Assembly (NCBI RefSeq): GCF_002234915.1
Contig: NZ_NEWD01000002.1
Coordinates: 94,053 to 158,052 of the forward strand
Length of the DNA stretch: 64,000 nucleotides
Source of the DNA: Bifidobacterium vansinderenii
GTDB lineage: Bacteria; Actinomycetota; Actinomycetes; Actinomycetales; Bifidobacteriaceae
Reading direction: 5' to 3'
Shown: positions 47,443 to 55,752 of the stretch, one piece after another
Position numbering within the stretch: the first letter of the stretch is position 1
Layout: each line of letters starts with the position of its first letter
Notes under the pieces: generated by a model
What the model was told of the DNA's origin: nothing
The model's database searches: none
Seen by the model: the letters and a program-made list of their open reading frames with translations, nothing else
Translations under genes and position numbers: made by a program

Positions 47443-47608
47443 TATCATGTGAAAATGCGCAAGCGCTGTTGCATCCCAAGGGCGTGTCGCCGCCGATCAA
47501 ACGAACGACATGCGCATGCGCGTTCGGCAAATACCCCTATGTCGCAATCTTCAGTGATAATCGACACACCGTTTCACGTAATCTTTCTGAACTCCAAGGG
47601 AGGCTCGT

Positions 47609-49171
47609 ATGGCCAATGGACCGGTTCTCGTCGTCGACTTCGGCGCCCAGTACGCGCAGTTGATCGCACGTCGCGTGCGCGAGGCGCACATCTATTCCGA
47701 ACTGGTGCCGCACTCCATGCCCGTGGATGAGATCCTGGCCAAGGATCCGCAGGCGATCATTCTTTCCGGAGGCCCCGCCTCCGTCTTCGAACCCGGCGCG
47801 CCCCGCATCGATACGAAGATCTTCAACGCCGGCGTCCCCGTGCTCGGCATCTGCTACGGCTTCCAGGTCATGGCGCACGAGCTCGGCGGTGACGTCGACA
47901 AGGCGGCGCTCGGCGAGTACGGCAAGACCCCCGCGGTCATCACCGACGCCGAGGGCATCCTCGCCGGCTCTCCCGCCGATCAGAACACCTGGATGAGCCA
48001 TGGCGTGGCCGTGAACAAGGCCCCCGAAGGATTCAAGGTCCTCGCCCACACCGAGGGCGCCCCCGTCGCCGCCATGGCCGACGAGTCCCGCAAGCTCTAC
48101 GGCGTGCAGTGGCACCCTGAGGTCAAGCACACCCCGCTGGGTCAGGATCTCATCGAGAACTTCCTGCACAAGTGTGCCGGCCTGCCGGACAACTGGACCG
48201 CATCCAGCATCATCGACGACCAGGTCGCCAAGATCCGCGAGAAGGTCGGCGACGCCGAGGTGATCTGCGGACTGTCCGGCGGCGTGGACTCCGCCGTCGC
48301 GGCCGCCCTCGTGCACAAGGCCATCGGCGACCAGCTCACCTGCGTGTTCGTCGATCACGGTCTGCTGCGCAAGGGCGAGGTCGAGCAGGTCAAGCACGAC
48401 TTCGTCGAGGCCACCGGCATCAGGCTCATCACCGTCGACGCCGCCGACGACTTCCTTACCGCGCTCAAGGGCGTCTCCGAGCCGGAACGCAAGCGCAAGA
48501 TCATCGGCGAGAAGTTCATCCGCACCTTCGAGAAGGCGCAGCAGCAGGTGCTCGAGGAGGCCGGCGCCCGCGGCAAGGAAGTCAAGTTCCTCGTTCAGGG
48601 CACCCTCTACCCCGACGTCGTCGAGTCCGGCGGCGGCGACGGCGCGGCCAACATCAAGAGCCACCACAACGTGGGCGGCCTGCCCAAGGACATCAAGTTC
48701 CAGCTCATCGAGCCGCTGCGTACCCTCTTCAAGGACGAGGTGCGCGCCATCGGCACCGAGCTCGGTCTGCCCGACGAGATCGTCTGGCGTCAGCCGTTCC
48801 CGGGTCCGGGTCTTGGCATCCGCATCATCGGCGAGATCACCAAGGAACGTCTCGACCTGCTGCGCGAGGCCGACGCCATCGCCCGCGAGGAGCTTTCCAA
48901 GGCCGGCCTCGACCGCGACATCTGGCAGTGCCCCGTCGTGCTGCTGGCCGATGTCCACTCCGTCGGCGTCCAGGGCGACGAGCGCACCTACGGCTCCCCC
49001 ATCGTCCTGCGTCCGGTCTCCTCGGAGGACGCCATGACCGCCGACTGGTCGCGTCTGCCCTACGATGTGCTCGCCACCATCTCCACGCGCATCACCAACG
49101 AATGCCGCCAGATTAACCGAGTCGTCCTCGACTGCACCTCGAAGCCGCCGGCAACCATCGAGTGGGAGTGA
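47609..49171 (+). CDS. guaA: GMP synthase (glutamine-hydrolysing)
   Basis: Converts XMP to GMP. 520 aa: class I glutamine amidotransferase domain with nucleophile Cys82 in GICYGFQ and [14 protein letters not shown] pyrophosphatase domain with the PP-loop SGGVDS (223-228); C-terminal dimerisation domain ([35 protein letters not shown], ending in PPATIEWE). The ATG has AAGGGAGG upstream. Functionally linked to xpt at 25937, which supplies XMP from xanthine. Confidence 0.98.
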   Translation: MANGPVLVVDFGAQYAQLIARRVREAHIYSELVPHSMPVDEILAKDPQAIILSGGPASVFEPGAPRIDTKIFNAGVPVLGICYGFQVMAHELGGDVDKAALGEYGKTPAVITDAEGILAGSPADQNTWMSHGVAVNKAPEGFKVLAHTEGAPVAAMADESRKLYGVQWHPEVKHTPLGQDLIENFLHKCAGLPDNWTASSIIDDQVAKIREKVGDAEVICGLSGGVDSAVAAALVHKAIGDQLTCVFVDHGLLRKGEVEQVKHDFVEATGIRLITVDAADDFLTALKGVSEPERKRKIIGEKFIRTFEKAQQQVLEEAGARGKEVKFLVQGTLYPDVVESGGGDGAANIKSHHNVGGLPKDIKFQLIEPLRTLFKDEVRAIGTELGLPDEIVWRQPFPGPGLGIRIIGEITKERLDLLREADAIAREELSKAGLDRDIWQCPVVLLADVHSVGVQGDERTYGSPIVLRPVSSEDAMTADWSRLPYDVLATISTRITNECRQINRVVLDCTSKPPATIEWE

Positions 49172-49217
49172 TCCCCCGGCATCGGTTTCAGTAGATTCAG
49201 CACGAAACCATAGCGAC

Positions 49218-49254
49218 AAGGACCTGCTTGCCCATATCGGCAGCAGGTCCTTTT
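49218..49254 (+). terminator. guaA intrinsic terminator
   Basis: Perfect 11-bp stem AAGGACCTGCT/AGCAGGTCCTT (49218-49228 with 49242-49252) followed by TTTT. Confidence 0.93.
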
Positions 49255-49303
49255 CATATGCATTCATCAGACGCATCGTCTCCCCCGACAATCCACAGCT
49301 GAC

Positions 49304-49448
49304 AGTCCGAACGCGACATCTTGGTAGTCGAAACAAGACATTTTCGTAGTCCGAATGAATTTGGTAGTCAAAACAGGACGAATACAGGCGATGTGAGGGA
49401 TCACAATGTCTTGTTTTGACTACTAAGTTCGTTTTGACTACCAAATTC
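49304..49448. repeat. Six-unit iteron-like palindromic array
   Basis: Units around the core tAGTCnnAAcnnGACAT. Four are on the plus strand (AGTC at 49304, 49326, 49348, 49366) and two on the minus strand (GACT at 49418 and 49436). Spacing is 22, 22, 18 and 18. The last plus unit and last minus unit form an 18-bp perfect inverted repeat (49357-49374 with 49431-49448); units at 49324-49340 and 49407-49423 pair 16 of 17. It lies between the guaA terminator and the padR operators and fills most of the 390-nt gene-free stretch 49172-49561. Confidence 0.8.
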
Positions 49449-49487
49449 ACCAACGCTTCATCCCCGAGGATGATTGGCGTGTCGAAT

Positions 49488-49529
49488 GGTTACCGAGTAA
49501 CCTATAGAGCAAGAGGTTACTGAGTAACC
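49488..49529. promoter_or_regulatory. Twin PadR operators around a -10 box
   Basis: GGTTACCGAGTAACC (49488-49502) and GGTTACTGAGTAACC (49515-49529) are near-identical palindromes with 6-bp arms. TATAGA (49503-49508), a -10 candidate, sits exactly between them. The centre-to-centre distance is 27 nt. Binding of the padR product would block transcription of padR-ABC-permease. RBS GGAGG follows at about 49551. Confidence 0.8.
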
Positions 49530-49561
49530 ATTCATATCCGCCGGTCGATCGGAGGAACGCG

Positions 49562-50182
49562 ATGGCCATCAAGGAAGCACTGCTGGCGCTGTTGCAACGA
49601 AGCCCCGCCAGCGCCTACCAGCTCAAGAAGGAATTCGACGCCACCACCAGCGAGACATGGCCGCTCAACATCGGTCAGGTCTCCACCACATTGCAGCGGC
49701 TGCAGCGCGACGGTCTGATCGAGCAATGTCCGGACAGCGAGACCGTAGCCGCGGAAACCACCGTCATGACGGCCACTGCCGATTCACAAGGAACCGGTCA
49801 CGCAACGTCGCCAAACCACTCCGCTACGGTCACCCGCACCAAGTCCCAAACGACCGCAGTATGGCAGCTGACCGATATCGGCCGCGATGCGGTATCACAG
49901 TGGTGGAGCACGCCCGTCACACTCGAACAGCGCGGACGCGACGAACTCGTGATGAAACTGGCGTTCGCCGTAACCACACCGGGAGTGGACGTTACCGCTC
50001 TCATCCAACGACAACGCGTCGCACTGCAACGACTCCTGCACGATGTCACCCGAGCACGCCGCGCGCTTCCCCCAAGCGACATCGCAGGCCTCCTAGTACT
50101 TGACCATCACATCTTCGCCACCGAAGCCGAACTGCGATGGCTCGACACCATCGACGACCGCCGCCTGCGAGCGCGCATCTAG
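49562..50182 (+). CDS. PadR-family transcriptional regulator
   Basis: 206 aa. N-terminal winged helix (ALLALLQRSPASAYQLKKEFDA, NIGQVSTTLQRLQRDGLIEQ), and a C-terminal helical dimerisation part (RGRDELVMKLAFAVTTPG). A Thr/Ser-rich insert of about 35 residues (near 62-96) splits the wing region. First gene of a three-gene set with an ABC ATPase and an FtsX-type permease; twin palindromes upstream suggest autorepression relieved by a small molecule, as in other PadR-exporter pairs. Confidence 0.93.
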   Translation: MAIKEALLALLQRSPASAYQLKKEFDATTSETWPLNIGQVSTTLQRLQRDGLIEQCPDSETVAAETTVMTATADSQGTGHATSPNHSATVTRTKSQTTAVWQLTDIGRDAVSQWWSTPVTLEQRGRDELVMKLAFAVTTPGVDVTALIQRQRVALQRLLHDVTRARRALPPSDIAGLLVLDHHIFATEAELRWLDTIDDRRLRARI

Positions 50183-50245
50183 CCAGACGACGGCCCTGTC
50201 CACTCCGGTCATTCACATCCCCATATGGATAGAAACGAGACGATC

Positions 50246-51106
50246 ATGACCACTTCACGATTCGGGCAGTCGGGCCCGTCACACAACATGTCTCACGCAT
50301 CGATTTCCCCGTCGCCACCGCAATCCACCAACACGGTCAACACGGACACAGCCGGTACCGACACGGCCAGCGCCACGGTCCAGCCAATCCTCGCCATGCA
50401 TGACGTATCGCGCGTCCATGGCGAAGGCGCCCGCCGGGTCAATGCGCTGCTGCATGCGAATCTTGTGTTGCATCCCGGTGAATTCGTGGCGATCATGGGC
50501 CCCAGCGGTTCGGGAAAGTCGACGCTGCTGAATCTCGCCGGCGGCCTGGATACGCCCACCAGTGGCCATGTGCTTGTCGAGGGTCGTGATCTGGCCGCGT
50601 TGAACGTCGCCGAACGTGCTGCGGAACGACGTCGTTCCATTGGCTACGTGTTTCAGGATTTCAATCTGCTGCCCGGCCTGACGGCCAGGGAAAACGTGCA
50701 GTTCCCTCTGGAGCTTGACGGGTGGAGCGCCCGCAAGGCCGCGGCCTCGGCGGTGCATGCGCTTGACGAGGTGGGCGTGTCGGAACTGGCGGATCGCCTT
50801 CCCGAGGACATGTCCGGCGGCCAGGCGCAGCGCGTGGCCATCGCCCGTGCATTGGTGGGCAAACGTCGACTCCTGCTCGCCGACGAGCCGACCGGCGCCT
50901 TGGATTCCAATTCCGGCACCACCATTCTCGAGGTGTTGAGACGCCGGGCCGATGATGGCGCCGCCGTGTTGTTGGTCACGCATGAACCGCGGTTCGCGGC
51001 GTGGGCCGATCGTACGGTGTTTCTGCGAGACGGCCGCATCATCGACGACACCGGCCCGTCCGATGTGGACATGCTGTTGAACGGCACCGAGATCGGAGGT
51101 GCATGA
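50246..51106 (+). CDS. ABC transporter ATP-binding protein (MacB/LolD type)
   Basis: 286 aa. After a non-conserved Ser/Thr-rich tail of about 50 residues come Walker A GPSGSGKST (85-93), Q-loop YVFQDFNLLPGLTARENV, signature MSGGQAQRV and Walker B LLLADEPTGALDS. The MTTS start is chosen because a weak GAAACGAG box precedes it; an upstream ATG (50225) has none. Its stop overlaps the permease start (ATGATGA). Powers the adjacent permease. Confidence 0.94.
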   Translation: MTTSRFGQSGPSHNMSHASISPSPPQSTNTVNTDTAGTDTASATVQPILAMHDVSRVHGEGARRVNALLHANLVLHPGEFVAIMGPSGSGKSTLLNLAGGLDTPTSGHVLVEGRDLAALNVAERAAERRRSIGYVFQDFNLLPGLTARENVQFPLELDGWSARKAAASAVHALDEVGVSELADRLPEDMSGGQAQRVAIARALVGKRRLLLADEPTGALDSNSGTTILEVLRRRADDGAAVLLVTHEPRFAAWADRTVFLRDGRIIDDTGPSDVDMLLNGTEIGGA

Positions 51107-54081
51107 TGACCCGGATACATCGACGTGAGATCTCCACCAGTGTCATAACGGGTCTGCGCCGTTGGAGGCCCGTTCTGCGCATGGGATTGCGCGACGCCGT
51201 GCGTCATAAGGCACGGACCTTCTTCTCCGTACTGTTGATCATGCTTCCGGTGGCCGCGCTGATCGCGGGGATCTCCGCTACCACGGCGGTGGCGGCCAAC
51301 CGCGAGCGCACGTTGTCGACCATTCCGGATGGTGTTCAGGCCGTGATCACCGCGACTGCGGTCACACGGTCGAGTCAGCCGTTCCCGCAGATTCCCGAGG
51401 GCGCGCCGGGCGTGTGGCTCGATGACGTCGGTCAGACGCCGGCGACCCCGGATGAAATGCTTCGGTATCTGCCCGAGGGCACCACGCTGCTGCCGTTCTA
51501 CGAGTCGCGGAAGCTGCTGGCGACCACCGGCACGTCCATGAAACCCGGGGAGCAGAGTGAGGCCGGTGCACAGGTGGTCGCCTCGCATACGCCTATTGAC
51601 TCCACCACCACGGCCACGATGACCGAGGCCGGTGAGGCTGCGCTGCGCCAGCTGATGCCCGAGCCGTCGTCGGGCAGGTTTCCTCGGGACAACACCGAAA
51701 TCGTGGTGTCCACGGCGTTGGCGGATCAGCTACATCTTGCGGTGGGCGATACGATAGCGTTCACCGCTCCCCCGTTTCAGGGATATATGAATACCAGCGG
51801 ACGCATCGACGACGTGATCGAGGATTCCCAACGTGCGTGGCGTATCTCCGGTCTGGTCGATGACGAGGACAGTCATGCATGGGGTCTTGATGGCTGGATG
51901 TCGACAATGGTGGAGAAGGACCACGCGGGTGTTGACGGGCACTATCTGGCGGTGGGCGATCGGCCGATCACATGGAACCAGATCAAGAAGCTCAATGCCC
52001 TGCAGGCGTTCGTGGTGTCGCGTCATGTGCTGACGGACGGGTACCCTGCTCCGAACGAACGGTACCCGGTGAGTGTCGATCCGAAGGTTGTGCTGGACCG
52101 TACCGTGGCGCTGGGCATCACGGCGCTGCTGGGTGCTGCGACAATGCTGTGCCTGGTTACACCCGCGTTTTCGGTGTCCACCGATCAGCAGCGGCGGACG
52201 CTTGGCCTGGCAGCGGCCTCAGGCGCAGGGCCACGTGATCTCAAGCGCATCGTCACCACACAGGGCATCGTCATCGGTCTGATCGGTGGAGTGCTGGGCA
52301 CGCTGCTGGGCGTTGCCGTCATGATGCTGGTCGTTCCACGCTATCGGTCGATCAGCATTGGTGAGACGTTGGAGTCGTTCCCTTGGCCGATGCTTGGCAT
52401 GACGCTGCTGATGGCCGTGGCGATCGGCTATGTGGCCACATTGCTGCCCGCTCGGAGGGTCAGCCGGCTGAATCCGGTGGACGCGTTGAAGGACAATCCG
52501 TCCGAATCCCGCCATTTGTCTCATCGACGTCGGGCGACGATGATTGCATTGCACGCGTCCGGCCCTCTGCTGATCGTCGGAGCCGCGGCCTGCGGTGCAG
52601 CCAGTCTGACCTTGCCGATTCCGCATCCCGATCACGGAGGCGCCTCGACGGCGCATATGCTGCTGCTTGCCGCCACCATCGCACTGACCATCATCGGACT
52701 GGTTCAGCTGGTGCGCAGTCTTGCCGCAGCGGCGGCCTCTCTGAGTAGGTTCGCGCCGCTATCACTACGCTTGGCATTGCGCGACGCGGCACGACACCAT
52801 CATCGGTTCGTTCCGGCCGCCACCGCGGTGCTCGTCACGGTGACCGTGGCGTCGTACTCGCTGACCTTGGTGGGGTCTACCTTCGCCAACGATCGCGACA
52901 ATACCGGGGACGCCGTCATCGGCGACCGTGCCATGATCGTGAGTGCCAGCGTGCCGATCAGCAACGACTACGATCACATGGTCGTCATGGATGCCGTCAA
53001 TGCGCTCGGCAGACAATATCCGGTCAGCGCGCATCAGCCCATGTACGCGGCCGCCATGCCCAAGGCCGACTACGGCGCCGATCAGCAGGGGACGCAGGAG
53101 ACCGAGTCGCAGCGGCTTCCCATCGCCCGAGCGCTGCTTCCGAAGTCGGCGCCGGAGTGCTCCGCCGATCAGGGGCAGGACACCGCCTCGGTGATCTATC
53201 CCGGCACTCCAGTGCGTTGCGTGGACTTTTCCAGGGCAAATCGCCGATCCATGCATGGGATCAGCATGATCAACGCCGATACCGAGATGCTGGTCATCAG
53301 CGGCGACGCCATGCGCCTGTCCGGCTATCCGGATGCGGAACGGGCCGCCAGGATGATCGACAGCGGCGGCGTGGTGGTAAGTGATGCGGCGCAGGTGGTC
53401 GAGGGCAAGGCCGAGCTGGCCGTCGCCACATGGTCGGCCGGATTGCCCGATCGGAGCAATGCGACCGCCATCGTCTCCAAACCGGCCATGTTCGTCCGCG
53501 GTTTCTACCCGCTTGCCATGAGCGAGCGGACGGCACGGGAACTGGGCTTCACCGAGTTCCGGTATATCGGCGAATACGTGAACCTTGCACCCCGGTCCGG
53601 CCTCATGACGATGGACAAGGTAGCCGAATCCATACAGTCCGATCATCCGTTGGTGCAGGTGACCAAGTATCGCGGGCTGCGTGATGTTCCGATCGCACTG
53701 CTGCCGACATTACTGTTGGGGGTGTTCGCTCTGATGGCGACCGTGATCTCGCTGCTGCTGGCCCGCACACAGACGCAGCGGGACATGTCCACCATGCACG
53801 CGGTGGGCGCCTCCCCCGGATTTCTCAGACGTCTGGGCCTCGCCCAGGCGGGTGTGATCCTGCTGACCGGCGTACCGCTGGGCATGTTGTCAGGACTGGC
53901 GCTTGGCTGGTTCCGTGTGGCGTGGAATCGTCGCATCGGGCTAGAAGGAGCATGGCTGCATACCGATCCCGTCTGGCCGGTGCAGGCGATGCTCATCGTA
54001 GGTATCGTCATGATCTCACTGCTCGTAACGGCCGTCGTAACCAGACCACCGCGCGAACTGACTCGTCGGACGATCGACTGA
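51103..54081 (+). CDS. FtsX-like ABC transporter permease, long form
   Basis: 992 aa with two FtsX-type membrane domains. Membrane segment 1 (VLLIMLPVAALIAGISA) is followed by an outer domain of about 280 residues, three segments (near 340-480), two more segments (about 490-590), a second outer domain (about 600-860) and a final three-segment bundle ending near the C-terminus (QAMLIVGIVMISLLVTAVV). Duplicated architecture is typical of peptide- or antibiotic-resistance exporters in actinobacteria. ATG at 51103 or 51106, with GGAGG upstream and overlap with the ATPase gene. Substrate unknown. Confidence 0.92.
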   Translation: MMTRIHRREISTSVITGLRRWRPVLRMGLRDAVRHKARTFFSVLLIMLPVAALIAGISATTAVAANRERTLSTIPDGVQAVITATAVTRSSQPFPQIPEGAPGVWLDDVGQTPATPDEMLRYLPEGTTLLPFYESRKLLATTGTSMKPGEQSEAGAQVVASHTPIDSTTTATMTEAGEAALRQLMPEPSSGRFPRDNTEIVVSTALADQLHLAVGDTIAFTAPPFQGYMNTSGRIDDVIEDSQRAWRISGLVDDEDSHAWGLDGWMSTMVEKDHAGVDGHYLAVGDRPITWNQIKKLNALQAFVVSRHVLTDGYPAPNERYPVSVDPKVVLDRTVALGITALLGAATMLCLVTPAFSVSTDQQRRTLGLAAASGAGPRDLKRIVTTQGIVIGLIGGVLGTLLGVAVMMLVVPRYRSISIGETLESFPWPMLGMTLLMAVAIGYVATLLPARRVSRLNPVDALKDNPSESRHLSHRRRATMIALHASGPLLIVGAAACGAASLTLPIPHPDHGGASTAHMLLLAATIALTIIGLVQLVRSLAAAAASLSRFAPLSLRLALRDAARHHHRFVPAATAVLVTVTVASYSLTLVGSTFANDRDNTGDAVIGDRAMIVSASVPISNDYDHMVVMDAVNALGRQYPVSAHQPMYAAAMPKADYGADQQGTQETESQRLPIARALLPKSAPECSADQGQDTASVIYPGTPVRCVDFSRANRRSMHGISMINADTEMLVISGDAMRLSGYPDAERAARMIDSGGVVVSDAAQVVEGKAELAVATWSAGLPDRSNATAIVSKPAMFVRGFYPLAMSERTARELGFTEFRYIGEYVNLAPRSGLMTMDKVAESIQSDHPLVQVTKYRGLRDVPIALLPTLLLGVFALMATVISLLLARTQTQRDMSTMHAVGASPGFLRRLGLAQAGVILLTGVPLGMLSGLALGWFRVAWNRRIGLEGAWLHTDPVWPVQAMLIVGIVMISLLVTAVVTRPPRELTRRTID

Positions 54082-54143
54082 TCGACGGCCTGCCGGACGA
54101 CGCTAGATCTCGCGTACCAACAGCCTGATTGTGACATTCCTCA

Positions 54144-54182
54144 CAAAACCGTTCCGATCCCTGTGATTGGAACGGTTTTGTC
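54144..54182 (+). terminator. Intrinsic terminator after the PadR-ABC operon
   Basis: Perfect 12-bp stem CAAAACCGTTCC/GGAACGGTTTTG (54144-54155 with 54169-54180), the right arm ending in TTTTG. Confidence 0.88.
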
Positions 54183-54290
54183 CATGGAAAACGACGCAAA
54201 CCTGTACCGCAATGTAGCGGCCAACGAGTAATCTCAGTCGAGGAAGTGGAGCGCAAGCTCCCCAATCACTAGTCATGGAGGAAGCCCATA

Positions 54291-55520
54291 ATGGCGAAAA
54301 CCGTCCTTGTCATCAACTCCGGCTCCAGCTCGATCAAGTACCAGCTGGTTGACCTCGAAACCGGCGAAGGCATCGCGTCCGGTCTGGTCGAGAAGATCGG
54401 CGAGCCGATCGACGGCAACTACAAGCACGAGTACAACGGTGAGAAGCACAAGCTGACCGAGCCGATCCACGATCACGAGGAAGGCCTCAAGCGCGTGCTC
54501 GGCTTCTTCAAGGAGTACGGCCCCGATCTGTCCGAGTCCGGCATCGTCGCCGTCGGCCACCGCGTGGTGCAGGGCGGTTCCATCTTCCCGCGTCCGGCCC
54601 TGGTCACCGACAAGACCATCGGCAAGGTCAAGGATCTGGCCGTGCTTGCCCCGCTGCACAACGGCCCCGAGGCCAAGGGCGCCGAGGTCATGCGCTCCCT
54701 GCTGCCCGACGTGCCGCAGGTCTTCGTCTTCGACTCCTCCTTCTTCTTCCAGCTGCCCAAGGAGGCCAGCACCTACGCTCTGAACAAGGAGATCGCCGAC
54801 CGTTACCAGATCCGTCGTTACGGCGCTCACGGCACCTCCCACGAGTTCGTCGGCTCCGTGGTGCCCGAGCTCATCGGCAAGCCGGCCGAGGGCCTCAAGC
54901 AGATCGTGCTGCACATCGGTAACGGCGCCTCCGCCTCCGCTCAGATCTCCGGCAAGCCGATCGACACCTCCATGGGCCTCACCCCGCTCGAGGGTCTGGT
55001 CATGGGCGGCCGTACCGGTGACATCGACCCGGCCGTCGTGTTCCACCTGATCCGCAACGCCCACATGAACGTGGACGAGCTGGACTCCCTGTTCAACAAG
55101 AAGTCCGGTCTGACCGGCATGACCGGCTTCGGCGACATGCGTGAGGTCATGCGTCTGGCCGACGAGGGCGACGAGAACGCCAAGCTGGCCCTCGACGTGT
55201 ACGTGCACCGCATCGTGGCCTACATCGGCAACTACACCGCTCAGATGGGCGGCGTCGACGTGATCACCTTCACCGCCGGTGTCGGCGAGAATGCCTCCGC
55301 CATCCGCAAGATGGTCATCGATCGTCTGGCTCCGTTCGGCGTGAAGCTGGACGAGGAGAAGAACAACGTGCACACCTCCGAGCCGCGCGTCATCTCCACT
55401 CCCGACAGCTCCGTCATCGTGGCCGTCTACCCGACCAACGAGGAGCTGGCCATCGCCCGCAAGTCCGCCGCCATCGCCGAAGAGGGCAAGGACTCCTACG
55501 GCAACGTGTTCACCAAGTGA
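54291..55520 (+). CDS. ackA: Acetate kinase
   Basis: Makes ATP and acetate from acetyl-phosphate, the main ATP-yielding step of the bifid shunt. 409 aa of the ASKHA fold with LVINSGSSSIKYQL (N-terminal phosphate site), the VGHRVVQGG block, DSSFFFQLP, GTSHEFVG, LHIGNGAS, and DPAVVFHLIRN; C-terminal ITFTAGVGENASAIRK. RBS GGAGG 9 nt upstream of the ATG. It uses the product of Xfp (44671) and competes with Pta (42747); a terminator precedes it and another follows, so it is monocistronic. Confidence 0.98.
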   Translation: MAKTVLVINSGSSSIKYQLVDLETGEGIASGLVEKIGEPIDGNYKHEYNGEKHKLTEPIHDHEEGLKRVLGFFKEYGPDLSESGIVAVGHRVVQGGSIFPRPALVTDKTIGKVKDLAVLAPLHNGPEAKGAEVMRSLLPDVPQVFVFDSSFFFQLPKEASTYALNKEIADRYQIRRYGAHGTSHEFVGSVVPELIGKPAEGLKQIVLHIGNGASASAQISGKPIDTSMGLTPLEGLVMGGRTGDIDPAVVFHLIRNAHMNVDELDSLFNKKSGLTGMTGFGDMREVMRLADEGDENAKLALDVYVHRIVAYIGNYTAQMGGVDVITFTAGVGENASAIRKMVIDRLAPFGVKLDEEKNNVHTSEPRVISTPDSSVIVAVYPTNEELAIARKSAAIAEEGKDSYGNVFTK

Positions 55521-55572
55521 GCCGTTGATGTGATGCGTTCCGACCGCTGATGTGGCGGAACGCAGATAGCGG

Positions 55573-55609
55573 AAAGGGTGGGTACCCGGTTTGGGTACTC
55601 ACCCTTTTT
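55573..55609 (+). terminator. ackA intrinsic terminator
   Basis: 15-bp stem with one G-U pair (55573-55587 with 55593-55607) and five T at the end of the right arm. A weaker hairpin, GCGTTCCG/CGGAACGC (55535-55563), precedes it. Confidence 0.92.
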
Positions 55610-55634
55610 GTGTTTTAGGCTGCTGGGAGCTGAT

Positions 55635-55685
55635 CCCTCCCTCAGTCAGCTTCGCTGACAAGCTCCCTCCCAAGGAGGGAGCACG
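55635..55685 (+). repeat. Double-hairpin intergenic repeat, copy D
   Basis: CCCTCCCTCAG, hairpin GTCAGC TTC GCTGAC, then AGCTCCCTCCCAAGGAGGG and agcacg: same as copy A at 40867 apart from the inner stem. A probable partial remnant (accagagagggagca) follows at about 55726-55740. Lies between the convergent ackA and aroA genes. Confidence 0.85.
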
Positions 55686-55752
55686 AACAAAGGATGGATG
55701 TCGGCCAATTCCGACAAAACCGCTCACCAGAGAGGGAGCACAAAGGAGAAGC

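Larger units (their letters stand above)
47149..47608. other. 460-nt AT-rich divergent regulatory region between xfp and guaA
   Basis: No gene is supported. It holds an xfp promoter candidate (47337-47309), a two-level hairpin (47403-47442), a GATAAT -10-like box for guaA (47556-47561) and an AAGGGAGG ribosome site for guaA. Base composition is clearly lower in GC than the flanking genes. The xfp mRNA would have a leader of about 150 nt. Confidence 0.7.
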
